DNA of 64,000 nt, taken from assembly GCF_900182985.1 (NCBI RefSeq), contig NZ_FXUY01000001.1, positions 2,170,001 through 2,234,000 of the forward strand, read 5' to 3'. Position 1 is the first letter of the stretch. The number at the start of each line of letters is the position of its first letter. Shown here in pieces: positions 16,539 through 25,667 of the stretch. This stretch comes from Pseudomonas helmanticensis. Lineage in GTDB: Bacteria; Pseudomonadota; Gammaproteobacteria; Pseudomonadales; Pseudomonadaceae. Both the position numbers and the translations under genes were made by a program. The notes under the pieces were generated by a model, which was given only the letters and a program-made list of their open reading frames with translations, ran no database searches and was not told the origin of the DNA.

Positions 16539-19500
16539 TCAGACCGGCTGCGCCAGGCAGTGGTCGATCAAGGCTTGCAACTCGTTCTGGTAATCCGCCA
16601 TCAAGCGTTCGACGGTGCTGGTGCGGTAACGGCGGGTGCTGTAGATGCAGCGGAACGCCAACCGTCCGTTGTACACCTGCCCGACCAGCTCCAGCCAGTT
16701 GGCCATCCCGGCGTCCATGTCGTAGCTGTCACCGATGTTGTCATCGGCCGGCACCAGCAACGCCTGCTCGTCGAAGCTCTGGTCGAACTGCCCGAGGTAG
16801 TTGAACGTCACCCGCGCCTGCGGCAATGCCGCCAGACGCTGCCCCAGCGGTGCACCGGCCATGTGTCGCAAGGCACCGTAGCCGACGCCCTTGTTCGGCA
16901 GGTTCTGCAACTGATCGCGCACCGTAACGATCGCCTCGCCCATGTCAGTGTCGTGGCCAGGCGCCAGGCGCACCGGGAACATCGTGGTGAACCAGCCCAT
17001 GGTGCGGCTCAGATCGAGGTCTTCGAAAAGGTCTTCACGACCATGCCCTTCGAGTTGCACCAGCACCGACGGATCATCGTTCCAGCGGCACAGCACGCGA
17101 CCCAATGCGGTCAGCAACAGATCGTTGATCTGCGTTTGATACACCGCCGGCGCCTGTTTGAGCAGGCTGGCGGTGAACGTCTCGTCGAGGTTCATCACCG
17201 CTTCGGCACGATGGCGTACCAGATTCTTGCCGCGCGGGTTGTCGCAGCGCATTTCCTTGCCCGGTTGATCGAGCGTTTGCAGCCAGTAATCCAGCTCTTC
17301 GTCGATCAACGTGCGGGTGTGTGCACTGAGGTGTTCCGCCCAGTCGCGGAAGCTGCTGGTGCGCACCGGCAACTGCGGCTCCTCGCCGAGGCAATACGCG
17401 TCGTAAGCGGTTTGCAGATCCTGCAACAGCACCCGCCACGACACACCATCGATGACCAAGTGATGGATCACCAGCAACAGCCGCGCCTCGCCGTCCGGCA
17501 AGGTCGCCAGCAAACCGCGCACCAGCGGCCCCTCGCCCAGATTCAGACTGCGTTGCGCCTGGTTGGCGAGCACTTCCAGCTCATCCTTGTCGGCGACTTG
17601 ATGCACCCACAACAATGGCGCTTGCTGCGCCTGCTGACGGCAATCGTCCAGGCTCTGGTAATGCTGGGTCCAGACCCCGCCCTCACGAACAAAACGCAGG
17701 CGCAAGGCATCGTGCTGCATCAGCATGGCCATCAGGGTCTTTTCCAGCGCGACCGCATCGAGGGCCTGCCGCGAACGCAGAATCAGTGCCTGGTTGAAGT
17801 GGTGCGGCGCGTTCATTTCTTCGTCGAAGAACCACTGCTGGATCGGGATCAGCGGAAACGCACCTTCGCGCACCACTTGCGTCTGTTCCTCGGCCGCACG
17901 GTTGACCACCTGCTGATCGAACAGATTGCCGATGGTCTGGTAACGCATCAGATCACGCAGTTTCAGATCGAGCTTGAGTTGCGGATGGTTACGCGCCCGC
18001 GAGATCACTTGCAGGCTGAGAATCGAGTCGCCCCCCAGTTCGAAGAAGTTATCGCTCAAACCAACTAGCTCGACCTGCAACACCTCGGCCCAGATCTGCG
18101 CGAGCAAGGCTTCTTCTTCGGTGCGCGGTGCCACGTATTGTTCGACCTGGAACTGCGGCTCCGGCAAGGCCTTGCGGTCGAGCTTGCCGTTGGGCGAAAT
18201 CGGCATGCGCGTCAGGCACATGATCTGCGCCGGCACCATGTAGTCCGGCAGCCGCGCACGCAGCTCGGTTTTCAGGCGTTCGATCAATCGCGCTTCGTCA
18301 GCGCAGTCAGCCACCACATAACCGATCAGTTGCTTGCCGGACACGCCGTCGCGGGCAATGACCACCGCATCCGTGACGTCGTCCTGCAAACGCAGGCAGG
18401 CTTCGATTTCGCCGAGTTCGATACGGAACCCACGCACCTTGACCTGATGGTCGGCGCGGCCGACGTAATCCATTACCCCGCTTTCGCGCAGGCGCACCAG
18501 ATCGCCGCTGCGATACAGGCGACTGCCCGGCGCACCGAACGGATCCGGCACGAAGCGTTCCGCCGTTACCGCCGGCCGACCGTGATAACCACGGGCAACC
18601 CCGTAACCACCAATGTGCAATTGCCCGGACAAACCGGCCGGCAGCGGATTCAGATCATCGTCCAGCACCCACAGCGAGCGCTGACCGACCACCCGGCCGA
18701 TCGGCGCATACGCCGCCGCGCACGGTTCGTCGTTGGCGGCTTTCCACAGCATCGGCGTGACCACGGTTTCGGTCGGCCCATAGCCGTTGGTGATGAATTG
18801 CGGCTGGAGAATGCTGCGCACCTGTTGCAGGGTCTGCTCCGGCACCGCATCGCCACCCAGGCAATAAATGCGCACCTTGGGCGCGGTCAAACCGCTGGCC
18901 TGCACGTACTCGGCCACTTGCTTGAGGTAGGCCGGCGGGAAACAGGCGATGTCGATCGACCGCGTCTGCAAGGCGTGACAAGTCTGCTCCGGTGTCCACA
19001 ACTCGTTGTCGCGCAGCACCAGCGTGCCGCCGAACGCCAGAGTGGTCAGCCAGCGCTCGTGGGCGCCGTCGAAGGCGAACGACATGAAGTGCAACTCACG
19101 GCTGCTGTGATCCATTTCATACAGTTGGCAGATCGCCTGGCAATGCATGCTCAGCGGACCGTGGGTGACCGCGACACCTTTCGGCAAACCGGTGGAACCC
19201 GAGGTGTAGATCAGATACGCGAGGGTATCTTCGTTGACCTGCACCTGTGGCGCCGTGGCCGCGTAGGCATCGGCGTCGAAGTTATCGAGGTCAACCCGTG
19301 GCAAGTCTTGCGGCAACGGCAGGCGTGCGGACAACTCGCCACGACTGATCATCAGGCTCATGCCCGAGTCTTCGATCATGAACGCGAGGCGATCGCGCGG
19401 GTAATCGATGTCCAGCGGCACATAGGCAGCACCGCTCTTGAACACCGCCAGCAACGCCACCAGCATGTCCAGCGAACGCTCCAGCGCGACGCCGATCAAC

Positions 19501-22500
19501 ACTTCCGGGCCGGCGCCGTTGGCGATCAAATGGTGCGCCAGACGATTCGCTCGCGCCTCCAGTTCGGCGTAGCTCAAGTGCTCGCCCGCGCACTCCACGG
19601 CGTTGGCCTGCGGACGAATCCGCGCGTGTTCGGCAATCATCAGCGGCAGCCATTCACGCTGGTCGCTTGGCGCCGGTTCCGCGCCCCACTGCTGCAAGGC
19701 TTGCCATTGCTGCGGCGCCAGGCGTTGCAGGTTGCCGAGGTATTCGTGCGGCGTGTCGAGCATCGCTTGCAGGGTGATTTCCATGGTTTCGCGAATCCGC
19801 TCCACCGCTTCGACACTAAAGCAATCGCGCAGGAACAGGTACTCGATGGACAGCTCTTCGTTGAGATGCACCGCCAGGTCCATCGGGAAGTTGGTCACGT
19901 CATGGCTGGCCGAACTGCCGAACCGCAAACCGCCCTTGGCCTCTTCCAGGCGACGGTCGATCGGGTAGTTCTCGAAGACGATGATGCTGTCGAACAGCAT
20001 CTGTCCGCCCTGCCCCGACCAGCGCTGGATATCCGCCAGCGGTGCGTGGGCGTGGTCACGCAAATCGAGGTTGTAGGCCTGCAACTGGGCGAGCCAGTCG
20101 CTGAGGCGCTGCGCCGGTTGCAGGGTCTGGATCACCGGCAAGGTGTTGATGAACAGGCCGAGCATGCTGTCGGCATTTGCCAGGCCTTCCGGACGCCCCG
20201 CCACCGTGGCGCCAAAGGCCACGCTGCTTTGTCCGGTGTAGCGTTGCAGCACCAGCAGCCATGCGCCCTGGATCAGCGTGTTGGCGGTCATCCCGTGGGC
20301 GCGGCAATGTTGTTGCAGACGGCGGGTCTGCTGTTCATCCCATTTGGTGTACAGCGCTGCGTGGCCCGCCGTCGTGGCGACGTGACGCGGGTGCATCGCC
20401 TGACTCAGCGCCGTCGGCTCGGCGAGGGTTTGCAGATGGCCGCGCCAGAATTGCTCGAGGCGATCCTGATCCTGGCTTTGCAGCCACTCGATGAAGTCAC
20501 GGTAGCGGCCGCTGTCACCGACCACCTCACCACTGGCGTAATGCTGCAGCACTTCGCCGAACAGCTGCGAACTGCTCCAGCCGTCCATGAGGATGTGGTG
20601 GCTGGTCCAGATCAGTTGGTGGCTGTCTTCCCCGGTACGGATCAACAGCAAACGCTGCAACGGCACGCGGTGCAGTTCGAAACCACGCGTACGCTCTTCG
20701 CGGGCACGCTCGGCCAGACGCTGCTCGCCGATGTCCTGGCCACGCCAGTCGAGCACTTGCAGATCGACCTCGGCGTGATGCTGAACGACCTGGATCGGCG
20801 ACGTCTGGCCGCCCTGCCAGTGGAACGACGTGCGCAGAATCGCATGGCGACCGATCACATGTTGCCAGGCACGACGGAAGCGCTCCGGGTCCATGCCATC
20901 GACCGGCAGGTTGATCTGGTTGATGTACAGGTCATCGCCGTCATCGGACAGGGTGTGGAACAACATGCCCTGCTGCATCGGCGACAGCGGATAGATGTCC
21001 TCGATCTCGGCCACCGCCAGCGGCAGTCCGTCGAGTTGCGCCTGGGTCAGGGTTGCCAGCGGGAAGTCCGACGGCGTGATGCCGTGGTTGCCCGGCGCAC
21101 AGCAATGCTCGACCAGCGCCGTCAGCTCGACAGCGTAGTCATCGGCCAACTGCTGGATAGTCGCTTCGTTGAACATTTCGCGGCTGAAGGTCCAGCTCAG
21201 CTTCAACTCGGCGCCGTACACCTGACCGCTGACTTCCAGCCAGTTGCTCAGTGGCGCCAGCGGACTTTGCTCGCGACCGGCGCTTTCCGCTGCCGGGACG
21301 AACAGCGCCGCTTCGTCGAACTGGCTGTCGAACTGGCCGAGGTAGTTGAACGTGATACGTGCCTGCGGCACCGCCGCCAATGCAGCGCGGCTGGCGTCAT
21401 CGCCGAGATAGCGCAAGGCACCGAAACCCAGGCCTTTGTTGGGGATGGCGCGCAGTTGCTCCTTGACCTGTTTGATCGCGTCGGCCAGCGCCGTTTGTGG
21501 CGTCAGGCGTACCGGATAGAGGCTGGTGAACCAACCCACAGTGCGGCTCAGATCGATGCCGTCGATCAACTCTTCACGGCCATGCCCTTCAAGCTGGATC
21601 AGCGCCGAAGTGTCGCCGGTCCAGCGGCAGATCACCCGCGCCAGCGCGGTCAACAGCAAGTCATTGACCTGGGTGCGATAGGCCGCCGGGGCCTGTTGCA
21701 GCAGTTTGCGCGTCAGCGCCTTGTCGAGCTGCGTGCGCACGCTCAAGGCCTGATTGTTGGCGAGACGGCCATCGGCATTGACGCGAGGCAAATCCTGCGG
21801 TGCGTCGAGCAATTGTCCGCGCCAGAAATCCAGTTCGCCGGCAAGGTTGGTGGTGTGCGCCTGCAAGCCTTCGGCCCAGTGCTTGAAGGCGCTGGTCTTG
21901 GCCGGCAACTTCAGCGGCTGGCCGTCCTGCAACTGCCGGTAGGCGTCTTGCAGGTCTTCGAGCAGAACGCGCCACGACACACCGTCGACGGCCAAGTGAT
22001 GGATCACCAACAACAAACGCTGGCTGCCATCGGCGAGGCTCAACAACATGCCGCGCAACAGCGGACCGTTGTGCAGATCGAGGCTGCGCTGTGCCTCTTC
22101 GCACGCGGCTTCGACTTCATCGGCGCTGTTCAGCGCGGTCTGCCACAACAGCGTCTGCTGCGGCTCGACGGCGCGGTGTGCGGCGCTCCAGCCATCGGCG
22201 TTCTGCGTGAACGTCAGGCGCAACGCGTCATGGTGGCGGACCAGCGCTTGCAACGCCTGCTCCAGCGTAGCGCCGTGCAAGGCTTGCGCAGGCTTGAGCA
22301 GCAACGACTGATTCCAGTGCTGACGCTGGGGAATGTCGGTCTCAAAAAACAGCTGCTGGAACGGCAACAGCGGCGTGCTGCCGGTCACCGGGTTCTGGTC
22401 GATGCGCACACCGCCGTCACCCACGGTCGCCACGCTGGCCAGACCGCGAATGGTCTGGTGCTGGAACAAGTCCTTGGGAGTGAAGTGCAGCCCGGCCTGA

Positions 22501-25500
22501 CGGGCACGGCTGACCACCTGGATCGAGATGATCGAATCGCCGCCGAGGGCGAAGAAGTTATCGCTGACACCGATTTGTTCCAGGCCCAGCACTGACTGCC
22601 AGATGTCCGCCAGTCGCTGTTCCATGGCATTGCCCGGTGCCTGATATTGCTGCTGCGCGACGCTGGCGTCGGGTTTCGGCAAGGCCTTGCGGTCGAGTTT
22701 GCCATTGGGGCTGAGCGGCATTTGCGCCAGCGCCAGCCATTGTGTCGGCACCATGTATTCGGGCAATTGCTGCTGCACATGCGCAGCGAGGTTCTGACGC
22801 CAGTCGGCGCTTTCTTCGGCAAGGACGACATAAGCCACCAACTGCTTGCCGTCGATCACCAGCACCACCGCTTCACGCACGGCCGGGTGTTCGAGCAGGC
22901 GCGCTTCGATCTCGCCCATTTCGATACGCAAGCCTCGCAGCTTGACCTGATGGTCGATGCGCCCGGCGTATTCGATCACGCCGTTGTCGCGGTAGCGTGC
23001 CAGGTCGCCGGTGCGATAGATGCGCTCGCCATGGCCATACGGGCTGACGGCAAAACGTTCGGCGGTCAACGCCGGACGCTGGTGATAACCCCGGGCCAGG
23101 CCGACACCGGCGAGGTACAGCTCGCCGAGCACACCGACCGGCACCGGTTGCAGTTCGTCGTCAAGGATGTAGCAGGCCAGATTGGCAATCGGTTCACCGA
23201 TCGGCACGCTGTCGCGGCCTTCTTCGACACAGGTCCAGTGGGTCACGTCGATGGCCGCTTCCGTCGGGCCATAGAGATTGAACAGCCCGGCCTGCGGCAG
23301 CTTGGCGAACACCTGCAACTGCGCGTCGGCGGGCAACGCTTCACCGCTGCAAACGATGCGTTTGAGGCTGCCGCAGGTCGCGACCTGATCATCCTGCAGG
23401 AAGGCCTGCAACATCGACGGGACAAAGTGCAGCGTGGTGACCTGCTCGCGATTGATCAGCGCCACCAGCGTCGCCGGATCACGGTGATCGCCGGGAGCGG
23501 CAACCACCAGGCGCGCGCCGGTCATCAGCGGCCAGAAGAATTCCCAGACCGATACGTCAAAGCTGAACGGGGTCTTTTGCAGCACCGTGTCACCGGCGCC
23601 CAATTGATAGGCCTGTTGCATCCAGCACAAACGGTTGGTCAGCGCCGCATGACGGTTGCCGGCACCCTTGGGTTTGCCGGTCGAGCCCGAGGTGTAAATC
23701 ACGTAGGCGAGGTTTTCCGCATCCACGGCAACCTGTGGATCGGTCGCGGGATAATCTTGCAGATCGCCGAGGCTATCCAGCGCCAGGGTCTGAACCTGCT
23801 CGCTCAGCGGCAGGCTGTCGAGCAGCGCCGCTTGGGTCAGCAGCAACTTCACGCCGCTGTCTTCGAGCATGTAGCGCAGGCGCTCCGGCGGATATTCCGG
23901 GTCCAACGGTACGTAGGCGCCACCGGCCTTGAGCACGGCCAGCAGGCCGACGACCATTTCGATCGAACGCTCCACCGCGATGCCGACCAGCGACTCCGGG
24001 CCGACGCCGCTCTCGATCAAGCGATGCGCGAGGCGATTGGCGCGGGCGTTGAGTTGCGCGTAGCTCAGGCGTGTTTCACCGAAGGCCAGCGCCGGTGCAT
24101 CCGGCGTTTTCGCCACTTGGGCTTCGATCAACTGCTGCACGCTGCTGCTCAGCGGGTAATCCACCGCCGTGTCATTCCAGCCGCGCAGGATCGCCTGGCG
24201 CTCTTGTGCGGTGAGCATCGGCAGTTCGCCAATGGCTTGCTGCGGCTGCGCGACGATGGCCTGCAACAGCGCCAACAGATGCTCGCCCATGCGCGCGATG
24301 GTCGCGGCGTCGAACAGGTCGGTGGCGTAGATCAGCGACGCGCCGAGGCTGTCTGCCGATTCGTGGGTTTCCAGGGTCAGGTCGAGTTGCGCCTGATGGG
24401 TGTCCCAGCTCATCGGTTCGACCTGCAACTGTGCCAGCGAAGCGTTGGCGCCTTGCTGACGAGTGGCGGTCTGGTGGTTGAACATCACCTGGAACAACGG
24501 GCTGCGGCTCAGGCTGCGTTCTGGCGCCAGGGCTTCCACCAATTGCTCGAAAGGCAGTTCCTGATGGGCTTGCGCGCCCATCGCCGCCTGTTTGACCTGC
24601 TGCAACAACGCATTGAACGGCAGGCGTGGATCAAGTTGCGCACGCATCACCTGGGTGTTGACGAAGTAGCCGATCAAGCCTTCGGTTTCGGTGCGGTTAC
24701 GGTTGGCATTGGGCACGCCGACGCGAATATCGGCCTGGCCGCTGTAGCGGTGCAGAAAGGTCTGGAACGCCGCCAGCAACACCATGAACAGGGTCACCCC
24801 TTCACGCCGGGCGATGGCTTGCAAACCCTGGTTCAACGCCTCATCGAACTCCAGGTCGAGACGCGCGCCGCGATAACTTTGCAGCGCCGGCCGCGCGCGG
24901 TCCTGAGGCAGTTCCAGCACCGGTTGTTCGCCACCCAGTTGCTCGAGCCAGTAAGCCAGTTGCCGCTCCCGCTCACCCGCTTCCATCCAGCTGCGTTGCC
25001 ACAAGGCGTAGTCGGCGTACTGGATCGGCAACGTTGCCAATTCGGTAGCCTTGCCACTGCTGAAACCGGCGTACAGCGCGATCAGCTCATCGACCATCAC
25101 GCGCATCGACCAGCCATCGGAAACAATGTGGTGCTGGATCAGGATCAGCACATGGTCATCGGCGCCCAGGTGCAGCAATTTCACCCGCAACAATGGCCCT
25201 TCGGCGAGATCGAACGGCTGCTGGATCTCGCTTTCGATCAGCTGTTGCAGCACGCCATCCGCGGTGTCGGCGGCAAGGCTTTGCTCAACGATGGTCAGTG
25301 CCGCGTTGGCGCGGATTTCCTGCTGCGGGCGCTCACCGTCATGCACGAACACCGTGCGCAGCGTCTGGTGTCGCTCGATCAGGCTGTCGAAGCTGCGTTG
25401 TAGCGCGGCGACATCGAGTTGGCCGCGCAGGCGCAGGGCCATGGGAATGTGATAGGCGGCGCTGCCCGGCTCCAGTTGCCAGAGAAACCACTGGCGCTCC

Positions 25501-25667
25501 TGAGCGTACGACAAACCGAGGCTAGCGAATGCCGACTGCACTTCGGGAATCGGCAGATTGGCCGGGGACACGCCCTCGGCGAGCATTTTGCCGAGGTATT
25601 CCTTGCGCTTTTCCAGCGGCAGAGTGATGAAGCGGCGGGCAATCCGCGTGGCGACGTTAATGTCCAT
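16539..25667 (-). CDS. pvdD: PvdD-position pyoverdine NRPS (two modules, ends in epimerisation domain, no TE)
   Basis: Terminal peptide synthetase, 3042 aa, order C-A-T-E-C-A-T-E. The first C domain is of LCL type (HHIVSDGWS near 182). A1 (ATP motif TSGSTGKPKG near 662) has pocket residues DVWHVSLIDK, the serine code. T1 has GGDS near 1042. E1 has HHLAVDGVSW near 1226, so D-Ser. C2 is a post-E DCL type (SHHILMDGWS near 1692). A2 (TSGSTGLPKG near 2159) reads DGECCGGVTK, a basic or hydroxyornithine-type pocket. T2 has GGDS near 2544. A full second E domain follows (HHLVIDGVSW near 2742, EGHGRE, FNYLGQF) and the protein stops there. A terminal TE, usual in PvdD, is absent. The start abuts the pvdJ stop, so translation is coupled. 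The name rests on position as last NRPS. Confidence 0.92.
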   Translation of the reverse strand: MDINVATRIARRFITLPLEKRKEYLGKMLAEGVSPANLPIPEVQSAFASLGLSYAQERQWFLWQLEPGSAAYHIPMALRLRGQLDVAALQRSFDSLIERHQTLRTVFVHDGERPQQEIRANAALTIVEQSLAADTADGVLQQLIESEIQQPFDLAEGPLLRVKLLHLGADDHVLILIQHHIVSDGWSMRVMVDELIALYAGFSSGKATELATLPIQYADYALWQRSWMEAGERERQLAYWLEQLGGEQPVLELPQDRARPALQSYRGARLDLEFDEALNQGLQAIARREGVTLFMVLLAAFQTFLHRYSGQADIRVGVPNANRNRTETEGLIGYFVNTQVMRAQLDPRLPFNALLQQVKQAAMGAQAHQELPFEQLVEALAPERSLSRSPLFQVMFNHQTATRQQGANASLAQLQVEPMSWDTHQAQLDLTLETHESADSLGASLIYATDLFDAATIARMGEHLLALLQAIVAQPQQAIGELPMLTAQERQAILRGWNDTAVDYPLSSSVQQLIEAQVAKTPDAPALAFGETRLSYAQLNARANRLAHRLIESGVGPESLVGIAVERSIEMVVGLLAVLKAGGAYVPLDPEYPPERLRYMLEDSGVKLLLTQAALLDSLPLSEQVQTLALDSLGDLQDYPATDPQVAVDAENLAYVIYTSGSTGKPKGAGNRHAALTNRLCWMQQAYQLGAGDTVLQKTPFSFDVSVWEFFWPLMTGARLVVAAPGDHRDPATLVALINREQVTTLHFVPSMLQAFLQDDQVATCGSLKRIVCSGEALPADAQLQVFAKLPQAGLFNLYGPTEAAIDVTHWTCVEEGRDSVPIGEPIANLACYILDDELQPVPVGVLGELYLAGVGLARGYHQRPALTAERFAVSPYGHGERIYRTGDLARYRDNGVIEYAGRIDHQVKLRGLRIEMGEIEARLLEHPAVREAVVLVIDGKQLVAYVVLAEESADWRQNLAAHVQQQLPEYMVPTQWLALAQMPLSPNGKLDRKALPKPDASVAQQQYQAPGNAMEQRLADIWQSVLGLEQIGVSDNFFALGGDSIISIQVVSRARQAGLHFTPKDLFQHQTIRGLASVATVGDGGVRIDQNPVTGSTPLLPFQQLFFETDIPQRQHWNQSLLLKPAQALHGATLEQALQALVRHHDALRLTFTQNADGWSAAHRAVEPQQTLLWQTALNSADEVEAACEEAQRSLDLHNGPLLRGMLLSLADGSQRLLLVIHHLAVDGVSWRVLLEDLQDAYRQLQDGQPLKLPAKTSAFKHWAEGLQAHTTNLAGELDFWRGQLLDAPQDLPRVNADGRLANNQALSVRTQLDKALTRKLLQQAPAAYRTQVNDLLLTALARVICRWTGDTSALIQLEGHGREELIDGIDLSRTVGWFTSLYPVRLTPQTALADAIKQVKEQLRAIPNKGLGFGALRYLGDDASRAALAAVPQARITFNYLGQFDSQFDEAALFVPAAESAGREQSPLAPLSNWLEVSGQVYGAELKLSWTFSREMFNEATIQQLADDYAVELTALVEHCCAPGNHGITPSDFPLATLTQAQLDGLPLAVAEIEDIYPLSPMQQGMLFHTLSDDGDDLYINQINLPVDGMDPERFRRAWQHVIGRHAILRTSFHWQGGQTSPIQVVQHHAEVDLQVLDWRGQDIGEQRLAERAREERTRGFELHRVPLQRLLLIRTGEDSHQLIWTSHHILMDGWSSSQLFGEVLQHYASGEVVGDSGRYRDFIEWLQSQDQDRLEQFWRGHLQTLAEPTALSQAMHPRHVATTAGHAALYTKWDEQQTRRLQQHCRAHGMTANTLIQGAWLLVLQRYTGQSSVAFGATVAGRPEGLANADSMLGLFINTLPVIQTLQPAQRLSDWLAQLQAYNLDLRDHAHAPLADIQRWSGQGGQMLFDSIIVFENYPIDRRLEEAKGGLRFGSSASHDVTNFPMDLAVHLNEELSIEYLFLRDCFSVEAVERIRETMEITLQAMLDTPHEYLGNLQRLAPQQWQALQQWGAEPAPSDQREWLPLMIAEHARIRPQANAVECAGEHLSYAELEARANRLAHHLIANGAGPEVLIGVALERSLDMLVALLAVFKSGAAYVPLDIDYPRDRLAFMIEDSGMSLMISRGELSARLPLPQDLPRVDLDNFDADAYAATAPQVQVNEDTLAYLIYTSGSTGLPKGVAVTHGPLSMHCQAICQLYEMDHSSRELHFMSFAFDGAHERWLTTLAFGGTLVLRDNELWTPEQTCHALQTRSIDIACFPPAYLKQVAEYVQASGLTAPKVRIYCLGGDAVPEQTLQQVRSILQPQFITNGYGPTETVVTPMLWKAANDEPCAAAYAPIGRVVGQRSLWVLDDDLNPLPAGLSGQLHIGGYGVARGYHGRPAVTAERFVPDPFGAPGSRLYRSGDLVRLRESGVMDYVGRADHQVKVRGFRIELGEIEACLRLQDDVTDAVVIARDGVSGKQLIGYVVADCADEARLIERLKTELRARLPDYMVPAQIMCLTRMPISPNGKLDRKALPEPQFQVEQYVAPRTEEEALLAQIWAEVLQVELVGLSDNFFELGGDSILSLQVISRARNHPQLKLDLKLRDLMRYQTIGNLFDQQVVNRAAEEQTQVVREGAFPLIPIQQWFFDEEMNAPHHFNQALILRSRQALDAVALEKTLMAMLMQHDALRLRFVREGGVWTQHYQSLDDCRQQAQQAPLLWVHQVADKDELEVLANQAQRSLNLGEGPLVRGLLATLPDGEARLLLVIHHLVIDGVSWRVLLQDLQTAYDAYCLGEEPQLPVRTSSFRDWAEHLSAHTRTLIDEELDYWLQTLDQPGKEMRCDNPRGKNLVRHRAEAVMNLDETFTASLLKQAPAVYQTQINDLLLTALGRVLCRWNDDPSVLVQLEGHGREDLFEDLDLSRTMGWFTTMFPVRLAPGHDTDMGEAIVTVRDQLQNLPNKGVGYGALRHMAGAPLGQRLAALPQARVTFNYLGQFDQSFDEQALLVPADDNIGDSYDMDAGMANWLELVGQVYNGRLAFRCIYSTRRYRTSTVERLMADYQNELQALIDHCLAQPV

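Noticed and set aside
18138..22595. Very long open frame (1485 codons) on the + strand opposite pvdD, and similar ones at 25419-28475 and 36753-42128
   Set aside because: They mirror the NRPS codons on the other strand in GC-rich DNA, have no family motifs, and translate to Gln/Arg/His-rich text. The minus-strand NRPS domains are unmistakable.
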